Counted from the stretch's first letter, positions 10,163-18,747 are shown. The stretch: DNA of 64,000 nucleotides from Eubacteriaceae bacterium UBA6119 (GCA_002423395.1 DIVZ01000004.1:92750-156749); one strand, 5' to 3'. Notes: generated by a model from the letters alone, not told the origin. Program-made: numbers and translations.

Positions 10163-10942
10163 ATGGATTATAACAACATCATATTAAACAAAAAAGACGG
10201 TATTGCTTATCTTATCCTAAACAAACCAGCTGTGCTAAACGCTTTATGCAGTGATGTATTGTCAGAAATGAATAATGCTATTGATGATGTGCAAAAAGAT
10301 GAAAGTATTCATATTCTTATAATTACCGGCAACGGAAAAGCTTTTGTGGCGGGAGCTGATATATCGGAAATGAAAAATATGACGCCGGAAGAGGCAAGAA
10401 ATTTTTCGCGTTACGGACAGCAGATATTCAGAAAAATTGAACTGCTCGAAATGCCTGTAATAGCCGCTGTAAACGGCTTTGCGCTCGGCGGAGGATGCGA
10501 ACTTGCAATGAGCTGTGACATACGCATCGCATCTGACAAAGCAAAATTCTCACAGCCTGAAATCAATTTAGGTGTAATACCAGGTTTTGCGGGTACTCAA
10601 AGGCTGGCAAGAATAACTGGCGCGGCTAAAGCGAAAGAACTTATTTTTACCGGTAATATGATTGATGCGTATGAAGCGGAAAAAATCGGGCTCGTAAACA
10701 AAGTAGTAGCGGCTGAAGAATTATTAAATGAGACGCAAAAGTTAGCAGAAGCAATAGCAGAAAAACCACAAACCGCAATAAAGCATATAAAAACGGCAAT
10801 TAACCTAGGATATGAAACAGACATTGAAACAGGCATGGTAATTGAAAATGATTTGTTCAGTCTTTGCTTTACTACAAATGATCAAAAAGAAGGTATGTCT
10901 GCGTTTTTAGAAAAAAGAAAAGCTGAGTTTTTAAACAAATAA
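10163..10942 (+). CDS. Enoyl-CoA hydratase/crotonase family protein, 3-hydroxybutyryl-CoA dehydratase-like
   Basis: At 259 residues this is the usual crotonase length. The oxyanion-hole region AFVAGADISEM and the segment ALGGGCELAMSCD are present. The catalytic-glutamate regions GGCE and PEINLGVIPGFAGTQRL also match crotonases. The family hydrates trans-2-enoyl-CoA reversibly; in clostridia Crt converts 3-hydroxybutyryl-CoA to crotonyl-CoA in the butyrate pathway. GAGGTG precedes the ATG. It stands alone, without thl, hbd, bcd or etf genes, so assignment to butyrate formation rather than another acyl-CoA pathway is an inference. The next genes to the right are a butanol-dehydrogenase-like enzyme and an enoate-reductase-like enzyme. 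Confidence 0.85.
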   Translation: MDYNNIILNKKDGIAYLILNKPAVLNALCSDVLSEMNNAIDDVQKDESIHILIITGNGKAFVAGADISEMKNMTPEEARNFSRYGQQIFRKIELLEMPVIAAVNGFALGGGCELAMSCDIRIASDKAKFSQPEINLGVIPGFAGTQRLARITGAAKAKELIFTGNMIDAYEAEKIGLVNKVVAAEELLNETQKLAEAIAEKPQTAIKHIKTAINLGYETDIETGMVIENDLFSLCFTTNDQKEGMSAFLEKRKAEFLNK

Positions 10943-10956
10943 TAGTTAAAAAATAT

Positions 10957-10985
10957 AAAGCGGTAAAATTTTTTACCGCTTTTAT
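10957..10985 (+). terminator. Terminator of the crotonase gene
   Basis: A perfect 12-base stem, AAAGCGGTAAAA / TTTTACCGCTTT, closes on a two-base loop 15 bases after the stop codon. Confidence 0.8.
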
Positions 10986-10986
10986 G

Positions 10987-11293
10987 TTAATAATATCTTT
11001 TATTATGCACGGGGTAATGCCGCTGCCGGTATATTGGCATTTTCCCCTTCTGTAAAGTTTTATGCATTTTCATTTGCATAATAATCTGATATTATGACCG
11101 TACTTCATATTTTTTACATCAAAAATTCATTTTTTATTATTATCCTAACGCAAGAATACATGCGCATATAGCTACAAACATTAAAACGCCTATCATTAGA
11201 GTTTATTCCTTTTCATCTAATGATAAAACAATACTGGTTTTATTTGTCTTTTATATGAAATTAATGTGATTGTTTATTGAAATATTTAAATTT
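10987..11293. other. Gene-poor gap with a hairpin and a tiny possible ORF
   Basis: No ordinary gene fits here. Bases 11011-11047 form an inverted repeat: GGGGTAATGCC against GGCATTTTCCCC with a 14-base loop. On the minus strand, 11140-11196 reads as an 18-residue hydrophobic peptide (MIGVLMFVAICACILALG) with AAAGGA placed upstream. It could be a small membrane peptide or chance. Confidence 0.35.
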
Positions 11294-11320
11294 AAAAATC
11301 TCCGCATAACGGAGATTTTT
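11294..11320 (-). terminator. Terminator of the alcohol dehydrogenase gene
   Basis: AAAAATCTCCG / CGGAGATTTTT, a perfect 11-base stem with loop CATAA, lies 25 bases past the stop codon. Confidence 0.85.
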
Positions 11321-11344
11321 AAATCAGGTTTCTTTGTAAGTATC

Positions 11345-12505
11345 TTACAGACACATCTTCAGTATTTCTAGTACATCCTTTTCATCAAGCGGCCAAAATG
11401 CATTCTGCAGACCTTTGGAGCCTTTTTGAGCCATTATTTCAAGTTTTTCTTCGCCTATTCCTATCTCCCTTAAAGTATATGGAATATTCATTGATTTAAA
11501 TAATTCTTCTGTCTTTTTAATAGCTTCGTTAGCTATTTCAAATTTATCTTTGTTAGGATCAATTCCCCATACGTTCACGCCATATTCGACGAATTTGTAT
11601 ACTGTTTGTTCGTTTAAAATATATCTCATCCATCTCGGCGTTAATATTGCCAGGCCTACTCCGTGAGTCACATCATAATATGCGCTTAACTGATGTTCTA
11701 TAATATGACATGTAGACATTACCTCGTTGCCTCTCCATGTAACTCCGTCTATTGCAAGGCATGCCGCCCACATAAGATTTGCTCTTGCTTCGTAATTTTC
11801 AGGATCATTGTATGCAATAGGTCCGTAGTGAATGCATGTCTTGATCATCGCTTCTCCCACTCTGTCCTGAACATACGCTGTTCTTACGCGTGTAAAGTAT
11901 TTTTCAAAAGCATGCGACATAATATCAGCAACGCCTGCTGCTGTTTGATTTTGAGGAACTGAAAATGTGTATTGCGGATCGAGTATTGATACTTTGGGAT
12001 AGAATAAAGTTGAAAACGCCGCAACTTTATCGTTTGTTTCCATATTTGATATTACCGCGCCCCTGTCCATTTCTGAACCTGTTGCCGATAGTGTAACTAC
12101 TGTAAAAATTGGAAGGGCATCTTTTATAAGAGAAGAATTTAATACTAAATCCCATGCGTCTGCGTCATATTTCGCTGCTGCCGCGGTAACTTTTGCACAG
12201 TCTATTGTGCTTCCGCCTCCTACAGCAAGTATGGCTTGTATGCCGTTTTCTTTGCATAATTTTGCGCCTTTTCTTACCGTATCAATTTTGGGATTTGGCT
12301 CAACCCCCGAAAGTTCCGTCCATTTAATATTGTTTTCTTTAAAAATATTTATAACAGTATCGTATAATCCTGTTTTTTTAATGCTTCCTCCTCCATAAAC
12401 AAGCAGAACATTATCTCCGTACTTTTTTATGGATTCTCCCAAATGGCTTATCTGACCTTTACCGAAATACACTTCCGTAGGCAGTTGAAAATAAAAATTA
12501 TTCAT
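11345..12505 (-). CDS. Iron-containing alcohol dehydrogenase, NAD(P)H-dependent butanol dehydrogenase type
   Basis: The 386-residue length fits the BdhA/YugJ branch of type III alcohol dehydrogenases. The start FYFQLPTEVYFGKGQ is typical. Cofactor-binding motifs are GGGSTIDCAK and TLSATGSEMDRGAVIS. The metal ligands are visible as DIMSHAFEKYF (Asp and His) and two later histidines in IIEHQLSAYYDVTHGVGLA. The enzyme reduces butyraldehyde or other aldehydes to alcohols in the cytoplasm to regenerate NAD(P)+. GAAAGGAAA precedes the ATG. It is monocistronic and divergent from the flavoenzyme gene at 12818. The exact aldehyde and the NADH/NADPH preference cannot be read from sequence alone. Confidence 0.9.
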   Translation of the reverse strand: MNNFYFQLPTEVYFGKGQISHLGESIKKYGDNVLLVYGGGSIKKTGLYDTVINIFKENNIKWTELSGVEPNPKIDTVRKGAKLCKENGIQAILAVGGGSTIDCAKVTAAAAKYDADAWDLVLNSSLIKDALPIFTVVTLSATGSEMDRGAVISNMETNDKVAAFSTLFYPKVSILDPQYTFSVPQNQTAAGVADIMSHAFEKYFTRVRTAYVQDRVGEAMIKTCIHYGPIAYNDPENYEARANLMWAACLAIDGVTWRGNEVMSTCHIIEHQLSAYYDVTHGVGLAILTPRWMRYILNEQTVYKFVEYGVNVWGIDPNKDKFEIANEAIKKTEELFKSMNIPYTLREIGIGEEKLEIMAQKGSKGLQNAFWPLDEKDVLEILKMCL

Positions 12506-12817
12506 AATATTTTCCTTTCACTTAAATTTGGATATTTTAAATTATTTTAGTTGTTCATACAATAAATACATACTAATTTATTTAATCTTACTATTTTTAA
12601 ATCATTTTGCAATACCAAGCTTTTATGCAAAAAATATTCTATCTGAAATTTAGTTTATTTTTTAACAAATTAAATTTTTATAGTTTTTTTATTATGCTGT
12701 TTTTCTGTTATTCTACTATTTATATACTTTATTTTATTCAATGTAAACATTTAATTTTTTATTTGGTATACTTATATAAACTAATTTAAGATTATTAACT
12801 TTTAACGGAGGATAGTT
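12506..12817. other. Divergent AT-rich intergenic region
   Basis: About 310 very AT-rich bases separate the divergent alcohol dehydrogenase and enoate-reductase-like genes. A possible -10 (TATACT, 12767-12772) faces right, but no convincing -35 accompanies it. No coding sequence or structured RNA is evident. Confidence 0.4.
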
Positions 12818-14779
12818 ATGCAACAATTTCCATATTTGTTTTCGGAATTAAAAATTGGAAAAAGAATATTAAAAAATCGTATTATAGTCTCTCCCACAGG
12901 TGAGACAATGCCTAACTTTGACGGCTCTGCAAGCTCTCAGGTTATGGCATATTATGCAGAAAAAGCTAAAGGCGGAGCCGGGGCAATAACATGGGGAATA
13001 CTTGCCGTAGAATTCCCGAGAGGCAAAACAGGAGATGTAAAAAACAGAGCTGACACACCTAAAATTGTAAAAGATATGAACAGAATGGCTGAAGGCATCC
13101 AAAGGTACGGCGCATTATTTATCCCTCAGCTTTTTCATGCAGGCGCTATGACTAATTCGGAAGCTACCGAAGGATTCGAACCGGTATGCCCGAGCAATAA
13201 AGAAGTTGAAAGCTTATACATAAGCAGATACAGAAAACAAGGTCCGATGCATGAACTTACAACACAAGAAACAAAAGAAATGGTTCAAAAGTTTATAAAA
13301 GCTGCCACTTACTGCCAGATGGCAGGAGCAGACGGAGTTAACCTTCACGCTGCGCATGCGTACTTGATTAATCAATTCCTATCGCCTGATACAAACTCAA
13401 GAACCGATGAGTACGGCGGCAGTCTTGAAAACAGAATGCGTTTTGCATTAGAGATTGTAGAAGGTATTCGCAAGGCAGTAGGCCCCGATTTCATAATCGG
13501 CGCGAGAATACCCGGAAGAGAATGGGTCAGCCACAGCATGACTGAAGAAGAATGCATTGAGTTTGCGCGCCGTATGGAAAAAGCGGGATGCGACTATCTT
13601 GACGTAAGCGCGGGAATGAATATGTCGCAGGCAAAAATAATTGAAACAGGCGCATACCCTCAAGCTTCTAAACTTGAATATGCTTTAAAAATAAAACAAG
13701 CGGTTTCTATTCCGGTTGGCACAAACGGAATGCTGCGCGACCCGGAATTCTGCGATAATTTAATAAAAGAAGGCAAAGTTGACTTTGTAATGATGGCAAG
13801 AGCCGTTATCTGCGATCCTTACTGGCCGCAGAAAGCTTTTGAGGGAAGAGTCGATGAAATCAGACCTTGCATTTCATGCAATGACGGCTGTATGGGTCGT
13901 GTAAGACGCCGCCAGCATGTCAGCTGTGTACTCAATCCTACAGCAGGCCGCGAAGAATCGCTCGGAAGACTTCAGAAAACAGATACTCCTAAAAAGGTAG
14001 TTGTAGCAGGAGGCGGTATAGCAGGCATGCAGGCCGCCATAGTAGCAGCACGAATCGGACATAAAGTAACGCTGCTCGAAAAAACAGACGTACTCGGCGG
14101 TCAGCTTAACCTTGCAAGCGTTCCGCCTCATAAAGATCAGATAAATAAAGCTAAAAACTGGTTTGCTGATGAATGTGTTCGCCAGGGTGTAGATGTTAAG
14201 TTAAACACGCCTGTTGATTTACAGACAATCAAATCGCTTGACCCTCAAGGCGTAATTGTCGCAACAGGCGCTTTGCCTATTACAAAACTCCCCATTGAAG
14301 GACTTGAAAATTCGGTTCAGTCTTGGGATATTTTAAAAGGTCTTGTACCTGTTCTCCAAAAGAAAAAAGTAGCGATTATAGGCGGCGGAATAGTTGCGTG
14401 CGAAGTTGCTCAGATGATGCTGGAAAAAGGCAATCAGGTTACAATTATTGAAATGCTTCCCGCTCTTGCGGGCGCTCTTGAAGACATTCACCTTACAGAT
14501 ATGCTCATTGAGTTCAAAGAACATAACGTAGATATAAACGTTCTCTCTGTAGCTAAGAAAATTACAAAAGACTCTGTAACTTTTGTAAAAGACGGTAAAG
14601 AAATTACAGTTAATGCCGACATGATAGTGCTGTCGGCAGGTCAAAGACCTGAGGGCACAGATTTAGTCAAACAGTTAAAAGAAGAAGGATACAAAGTCAC
14701 GGTTATCGGCGATGTTAAAAAGCCTGCTAAAATATACAATGCCACACTTGACGGTTTCTATGCGGGGCTTGATATCTAA
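12818..14779 (+). CDS. 2-enoate reductase / 2,4-dienoyl-CoA reductase family iron-sulfur flavoenzyme
   Basis: The 653-residue product has the FadH/2-enoate-reductase layout. An N-terminal FMN TIM barrel (about 1-340) carries LHAAHAYLINQFLSPDTNSRTD. A 4Fe-4S motif, C-x2-C-x3-C-x11-C, starts at CISCNDGC. FAD- and NAD(P)-binding Rossmann domains follow (VVVAGGGIAGMQAA; VAIIGGGIVACEVA). Relatives reduce activated C=C bonds, including 2-enoates, dienoyl-CoAs and bile-acid intermediates, in anaerobes. AACGGAGG precedes the ATG. It is a single-gene unit ended by a terminator. Sequence alone cannot choose between these substrates; proximity to the crotonase and alcohol dehydrogenase is suggestive only. 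Confidence 0.88.
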   Translation: MQQFPYLFSELKIGKRILKNRIIVSPTGETMPNFDGSASSQVMAYYAEKAKGGAGAITWGILAVEFPRGKTGDVKNRADTPKIVKDMNRMAEGIQRYGALFIPQLFHAGAMTNSEATEGFEPVCPSNKEVESLYISRYRKQGPMHELTTQETKEMVQKFIKAATYCQMAGADGVNLHAAHAYLINQFLSPDTNSRTDEYGGSLENRMRFALEIVEGIRKAVGPDFIIGARIPGREWVSHSMTEEECIEFARRMEKAGCDYLDVSAGMNMSQAKIIETGAYPQASKLEYALKIKQAVSIPVGTNGMLRDPEFCDNLIKEGKVDFVMMARAVICDPYWPQKAFEGRVDEIRPCISCNDGCMGRVRRRQHVSCVLNPTAGREESLGRLQKTDTPKKVVVAGGGIAGMQAAIVAARIGHKVTLLEKTDVLGGQLNLASVPPHKDQINKAKNWFADECVRQGVDVKLNTPVDLQTIKSLDPQGVIVATGALPITKLPIEGLENSVQSWDILKGLVPVLQKKKVAIIGGGIVACEVAQMMLEKGNQVTIIEMLPALAGALEDIHLTDMLIEFKEHNVDINVLSVAKKITKDSVTFVKDGKEITVNADMIVLSAGQRPEGTDLVKQLKEEGYKVTVIGDVKKPAKIYNATLDGFYAGLDI

Positions 14780-14808
14780 TTAATAGAAACCATATATAAT
14801 AAAAAGCT

Positions 14809-14840
14809 AAGGAGACGTTATTTAACTGTCTCCTTTTTTA
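14809..14840 (+). terminator. Terminator of the enoate-reductase-like gene
   Basis: AAGGAGAC and GTCTCCTT form a stem continued by GTTA / TAAC with one bulged base, followed by a run of T residues. It may also terminate the convergent gene at 14854. Confidence 0.75.
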
Positions 14841-14853
14841 TTTAAATATAATT

Positions 14854-15309
14854 TTATTTTATAGGTGCGCAAATTTCACAATAATTGTTTTTAAGCATTT
14901 TATCTGCGTATCTTTCTATAACAGGTCTTGTCATATCAAGCTTAATGTCCTGCTTTAGCAGCTCAGGAAAAATTTCTTCCCATGCTTTTTTAATATCTTC
15001 TGCTGTGTGCAATATTTTAACAACAGCATATTTGCCCCCATCAATAATTCCTCGGCATATATTGCTGTCAACTGTTATAAAATCTTTTTTTATAACAATG
15101 CAGCTGTCATATCGGCATTCGCAAGGCTTTGTAGTTGAAGGATCGTCCCAAGCGATTCCTAGAATTATGGCATCTTCACACAACAAATTATTCGCATTTG
15201 CCCAGCTTTTTAATTCTTCCATCACCTCTGCATTGCCATAGCCGTATGGTCCCTTTTTTCTGATGTACGCAATGTCATATGAAGGAATTTTTTCAGCAGT
15301 AATAATCAT
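14854..15309 (-). CDS. GyrI-like / AraC effector-binding-domain protein
   Basis: The 151-residue protein consists of one GyrI-like small-molecule-binding domain without a DNA-binding part. Recognisable elements are the start IPSYDIAYIRKKGPYG, the central GIAWDDPSTTKPCECRYDSCI, and the GGKYAVVKILHTAEDIKKAWEEIFPELL segment. Stand-alone members bind lipophilic compounds, and some (SbmC) inhibit gyrase; this protein's ligand is unknown. AGGAGG sits 8 bases before the ATG. Cysteines are frequent (six), including a CECRYDSC pair and a C-terminal CEIC. It is transcribed alone, towards the enoate-reductase gene. Confidence 0.75.
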   Translation of the reverse strand: MIITAEKIPSYDIAYIRKKGPYGYGNAEVMEELKSWANANNLLCEDAIILGIAWDDPSTTKPCECRYDSCIVIKKDFITVDSNICRGIIDGGKYAVVKILHTAEDIKKAWEEIFPELLKQDIKLDMTRPVIERYADKMLKNNYCEICAPIK

Positions 15310-15474
15310 ATATTGTTCCTCCTGATATTAATAATATCTATATGACATTAGAGTAATATGATTTAAAATATAAATCAAAATAATTTTTAAAATATTTCTA
15401 TATTTACTGATTCTATAGGAACAATCAGACAACGAAGTTTGATGCATTTATTTTAAAAATTATCCCATAAATTC

Positions 15475-15530
15475 TTTACTGTTAAAAACATAATATTGCA
15501 GATGATATTAAACAATAAATTAAAGGAGAC
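15475..15530 (+). repeat. Second copy of the yitT promoter-SD module
   Basis: This segment matches 16720-16774, the promoter and ribosome-binding region of the YitT gene, with few differences. It has TTTACT in place of TTGACT, then 17 identical bases (TTAAAAACATAATATTG), then ATATTAAACAATA, then AAGGAGA. No start codon follows; the AAGGAGAC instead forms part of a hairpin. Confidence 0.65.
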
Positions 15531-15555
15531 TATTCATTCATAAAGTCTCCCTTTA
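15521..15555 (-). terminator. Probable weak terminator of the cysteine-rich protein gene
   Basis: TAAAGGAGACT pairs with AGTCTCCCTTTA with one bulged C. The minus-strand tail is T-rich but interrupted. It lies 19 bases after the stop codon of the 15574 gene. Confidence 0.5.
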
Positions 15556-15573
15556 ACTATATAAAAATTATAT

Positions 15574-16020
15574 TTATGCTTTTATTTTAACTTTACAGCA
15601 TTCTCCGTCCATTAACGTACTTATTATCTCAATATCGCTGCTTTTAATTTCTCCATTAGTTGCCGCAATAATCATGGCACTCATTGGATCCAAACACCAG
15701 CCTCGGCACGGATTCGCTCCTCCCATTTTCTTAGACAATGCGCATAGTTTACACATTTTAGCTGTGGCGCAATAACCATCAGTAAGCTTTTCTACATTCC
15801 AGTCAGCGCATCCGAATGAGTCTGATAATTTAATAAATACATCTTCTACTGTTTCTACGCCTAGTTGCTGGTTAATATACGGAGCTGTCTGCGGTTGTCT
15901 TTCTTTCTTTTTTTCAACCACATAATCAAGGACTTTTAATTTTTCATAAGTATTTACCGTTTCGGCAATTGCCGCTGCATAAGTATTTTGCATTAAAGCA
16001 AGTTTTTTCTCAGTTTCCAT
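15574..16020 (-). CDS. Cysteine-rich protein, possibly ATC-hydrolase-like
   Basis: The 148-residue product has an alpha-helical N-terminal half and a cysteine cluster near the C terminus: YCATAKMCKLCALSKKMGG, then NPCRGWC, then DGECCKVKIK at the end. The pattern resembles the L-2-amino-thiazoline-4-carboxylic acid hydrolase family (PF14196), but I recall it only loosely, so treat that as a guess. A TetR-type operator lies 25 bases upstream of its start and matches the one before the adjacent tetR gene, so the TetR protein probably controls both. It is a soluble protein with no signal peptide or membrane segment. Confidence 0.6.
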   Translation of the reverse strand: METEKKLALMQNTYAAAIAETVNTYEKLKVLDYVVEKKKERQPQTAPYINQQLGVETVEDVFIKLSDSFGCADWNVEKLTDGYCATAKMCKLCALSKKMGGANPCRGWCLDPMSAMIIAATNGEIKSSDIEIISTLMDGECCKVKIKA

Positions 16021-16044
16021 TTTTATATTCTCCTTTATATTATA

Positions 16045-16056
16045 TAACGTTCGTTA
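16045..16056. promoter_or_regulatory. TetR operator before the cysteine-rich protein gene
   Basis: TAACG-TT-CGTTA forms an inverted repeat with 5-base arms, 25 bases upstream of the start at 16020. The same core occurs upstream of the tetR gene. Confidence 0.7.
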
Positions 16057-16073
16057 AATATAGTTTAAAAAAA

Positions 16074-16628
16074 TTACTCAAGAATAATTGAAAGTTCTTC
16101 CCGAATTTCTTTTTCTGAAATATATCTTCCTTTTACTACTATTCGTTCAATTAAATTTTCCATCAGATGCACAAGCGTCCTTACAACAACAATGGCGTCT
16201 TTTTTTGTTTTTAAATGAGGCATTATTAACTCATAATGTCTTGGCAGAATATTTTTTTCCCAATTATCCATAATCTCAATAAGCTCATCGTCTCCGTCGA
16301 AAGATAAGTAAACTTTAACTCCCAGCCTGTAAACTTTTTTGTCATAATCACTTAAATGGTTAATCTGATAAACAAATTCTGTATAAAAGTCCAATAAATT
16401 TACTATCTTCAGCTTATTTGCTTGTCTTTCTATAATATCAAAATAATCTTTTTTGATAATTTCATAAAACAATTCTTTTTTGCTTTTATAATAATAATAT
16501 ACCATTGGCAAAGAGCACTGAGCCTGACTTGCAATATTTCGAATAGTTGCGCCGTGATAACCATCCTTATTAAAATGTTCCACCGCTATTGTTTTAATCT
16601 TTAATTTTAATTCTTCTGCCATAATCAT
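16074..16628 (-). CDS. TetR/AcrR family transcriptional regulator
   Basis: The N-terminal 50 residues form a TetR helix-turn-helix: AVEHFNKDGYHGATIRNIASQ, then SLPMVYYYYKSKKELFYEII. The rest is a helical ligand-binding domain without recognisable subtype. At 184 residues it is a standard family length. Either ATG at 16628 or the one two codons later could be used; the purine-rich AAAGAAAG upstream is a modest ribosome-binding site. It sits directly upstream of, and on the same strand as, the cysteine-rich protein gene, with a shared operator sequence in front of each. That indicates autoregulation plus control of the neighbour. Confidence 0.88.
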   Translation of the reverse strand: MIMAEELKLKIKTIAVEHFNKDGYHGATIRNIASQAQCSLPMVYYYYKSKKELFYEIIKKDYFDIIERQANKLKIVNLLDFYTEFVYQINHLSDYDKKVYRLGVKVYLSFDGDDELIEIMDNWEKNILPRHYELIMPHLKTKKDAIVVVRTLVHLMENLIERIVVKGRYISEKEIREELSIILE

Positions 16629-16638
16629 ATAACTTTCT

Positions 16639-16652
16639 TTAACGTTCGTTAA
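16639..16652. promoter_or_regulatory. TetR operator before tetR
   Basis: A perfect inverted repeat TTAACG-TT-CGTTAA lies 11 bases upstream of the tetR start and just downstream of its -10 element, a position suited to autorepression. Confidence 0.8.
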
Positions 16653-16656
16653 GTAT

Positions 16657-16684
16657 ATTATATATAATACAATTTATTTTGCAA
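16657..16684 (-). promoter_or_regulatory. Promoter of the tetR gene
   Basis: On the minus strand TTGCAA (16679-16684), a 16-base spacer and TATAAT (16657-16662). The transcription start would fall at or beside the operator. Confidence 0.6.
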
Positions 16685-16719
16685 TATATTTTTTTATAAT
16701 TTTTATATCTTTATGCGCC

Positions 16720-16749
16720 TTGACTATTAAAAACATAATATTGTAGAAT
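16720..16749 (+). promoter_or_regulatory. SigA-type promoter of the YitT gene
   Basis: TTGACT (16720-16725), an 18-base spacer and TAGAAT (16744-16749), followed by AAGGAG and the start at 16781. A near copy of this module lies at 15475-15530. Confidence 0.6.
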
Positions 16750-16780
16750 AATATTAAACAATATATCTAAGGAGATGATT

Positions 16781-17644
16781 ATGAAAAAGATTAAAAAAAT
16801 ACCCTTTAAAAGAATACTGCTTACTGCTTTGTTTTTATTTATTGGCTCCATCCTTACTGCGGTGGGTCTTGAAATATTTCTCGTTCCTAATAATATAATA
16901 GACGGAGGTATTATAGGCGTTTCAATTATTCTAAGCTACCTTTTAAATATTCAGCTTAGCGTATTCATAGTAGTTTTAAATCTGCCTTTTCTAATTTTCG
17001 GGTATAAACATATAGGTAAAACATTTGTGGTATGTTCATTGTTTGCAATAGTATCGCTTGCTTTTTGGGTTTCAATATTTCATCCAATTCCCGTCCTTAC
17101 TGACGATACGCTTCTTGCGTCTGTATTCGGCGGCATTATACTGGGTTTGGGAGTAGGCATTATCATACGATTTAGCGGCTCTCTTGACGGCACGGAAATG
17201 GTTGCTATTGTTATTTCCAAAAAAACTTCATTCTCGGTCGGGCAGATAGTAATGTTTTTTAACGTTTTTATATTAAGCAGCGCAGGGCTTGTATTCGGCT
17301 GGGACAGAGCAATGTATTCGCTTATCGCTTATTTTATAGCGTTTAAAGTAATTGATATAACTGTAGAAGGGATAAACGAAGAAAAAGCAGCAGTAATTAT
17401 TTCGGATAATTATGAAGAAATATCCGACGCAATTCTTTCAAGGCTCGGCAGAGGCGTTACGCTTATTGAAGGCAGAGGCGGTTTTTCAAAAAGAGAAAAA
17501 ACCATTATTTATTCTGTAACTACCCGTCTTGAAATAGCGAAATTAAAATCTATAGTATATGAAAAAGATCCTAAAGCATTTTTAGTTATGAGCGATGTAT
17601 TTGATATTATGGGCGGCAAGCATAAAAAACGTTCAATACATTAA
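16781..17644 (+). CDS. YitT family membrane protein
   Basis: The product of about 287 residues has the YitT layout. Five or six hydrophobic segments span residues 10-175, including GSILTAVGLEIFLVPNNIIDGGIIGVS. A soluble C-terminal DUF2179 domain follows (about 200-285; VEGINEEKAAVIIS..., GRGVTLIEGRGGFSK). Members are conserved in Firmicutes, and the function is not established. I chose the ATG at 16781, 6 bases after AAGGAG; the in-frame ATG at 16775 abuts the ribosome-binding site. It is a single gene with its own promoter. Confidence 0.88.
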   Translation: MKKIKKIPFKRILLTALFLFIGSILTAVGLEIFLVPNNIIDGGIIGVSIILSYLLNIQLSVFIVVLNLPFLIFGYKHIGKTFVVCSLFAIVSLAFWVSIFHPIPVLTDDTLLASVFGGIILGLGVGIIIRFSGSLDGTEMVAIVISKKTSFSVGQIVMFFNVFILSSAGLVFGWDRAMYSLIAYFIAFKVIDITVEGINEEKAAVIISDNYEEISDAILSRLGRGVTLIEGRGGFSKREKTIIYSVTTRLEIAKLKSIVYEKDPKAFLVMSDVFDIMGGKHKKRSIH

Positions 17645-17703
17645 TTTAATAAACTTAATAAAATATCATAAAGCGCATTATAATTTTAAGCCATACTCAA
17701 TAT

Positions 17704-18747
17704 TTAATTATTCATATACAGCGTTTGTGTTGGCAGAGCAAAATCAATTCCTCTTTTTTCAAACTCTTCTTTGATCCGGAGATTTATCTCTTGTTTAATA
17801 TTCATATATTCATTAAAATCAGCGCTTAAAACATAATATACTATTTCATAATTCAGGCTGTAATCCGCAAACTCAGAAAAATGCACTCTGTTAAAAGCAG
17901 TATTGTCGGTATTGTTGATAATATTTTTTATAATTACGGGTATCTCTCTTAATTCTTCTGCATCCGTATTATAAGTTACCCCTATTTTAAACAATACTCT
18001 TCTGCTTTTAAGTCTTTTATAATTTTGAATGCATGTGCCGAGCAATTGCTTATTTGAAAAAATAAGCTGTTCTCCGTTTATGCTTCTAATCCTGGTCGTC
18101 TTTATTCCTATGTGCTCAACATCGCCCATATAATTTCCAGTAACAATAAAATCGCCAATCTCAAAAGGCTTATCAAACAAAATTGAGAAAAACCCGAAAA
18201 CATCTTCAAGCATAGCCTGCGCGGCAAATGCCACGGCAATGCCTCCTATTCCAAATCCGGCAATAACAGCGGTTAATTTAACGCCTGCATTGTCTAAAAA
18301 TAAAAATAACGCGGCTGTCCATACAATGAATTTAATAATTTTATCAATCCATTTTAAACCCTCGATAGCAGATACGTTATTTTTCTTTTCACAATATTTA
18401 TTTAATATAAAAACAGATATTGCCGATAAAAATACTGCCGCGAAAAATATTATAGCAGCCATTATTGATAAATCCAAAATTTTATTTAAAGTCCCGTTTA
18501 AAGTTAAAACACTCAGTGAATAATACAATAATATTAGTAATAATATCGGCGTCAGATATTTTTTCACGGCTCTAATCAGCATATTGTCAACAATGTTTTT
18601 TGTTTTTTCCGCTTTTGCAATAAAATGTTTGAATAATATTCTTTTTATTATAGATATAATTATAATACCGCATATCAATACTAACGCAAATATAAGATAA
18701 TCAGATATTGTATTATTAAAATATACTCTTCTTAAAAATTCCTGCAT
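17704..18747 (-). CDS. Mechanosensitive ion channel, MscS family
   Basis: The 347-residue protein has about four hydrophobic segments (residues 16-36, 66-90, 95-117, 140-160). The conserved MscS pore and beta domain follow: VIAGFGIGGIAVAFAAQAMLED, then GFFSILFDKPFEIGDFIV and a beta-rich segment with IGIKTTRIRS. The family opens under membrane tension and releases solutes in hypo-osmotic shock. Length exceeds E. coli MscS (286) because of additional N-terminal membrane segments, as in many Firmicutes homologues. AGGAGAGA precedes the ATG. It is convergent with the YitT gene. Confidence 0.9.
   Translation of the reverse strand: MQEFLRRVYFNNTISDYLIFALVLICGIIIISIIKRILFKHFIAKAEKTKNIVDNMLIRAVKKYLTPILLLILLYYSLSVLTLNGTLNKILDLSIMAAIIFFAAVFLSAISVFILNKYCEKKNNVSAIEGLKWIDKIIKFIVWTAALFLFLDNAGVKLTAVIAGFGIGGIAVAFAAQAMLEDVFGFFSILFDKPFEIGDFIVTGNYMGDVEHIGIKTTRIRSINGEQLIFSNKQLLGTCIQNYKRLKSRRVLFKIGVTYNTDAEELREIPVIIKNIINNTDNTAFNRVHFSEFADYSLNYEIVYYVLSADFNEYMNIKQEINLRIKEEFEKRGIDFALPTQTLYMNN

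Noticed and set aside
10987..11050. Plus/minus hairpin as a known riboswitch
   Set aside because: It does not match any riboswitch class I know and is not followed by a metabolic gene on the relevant strand.
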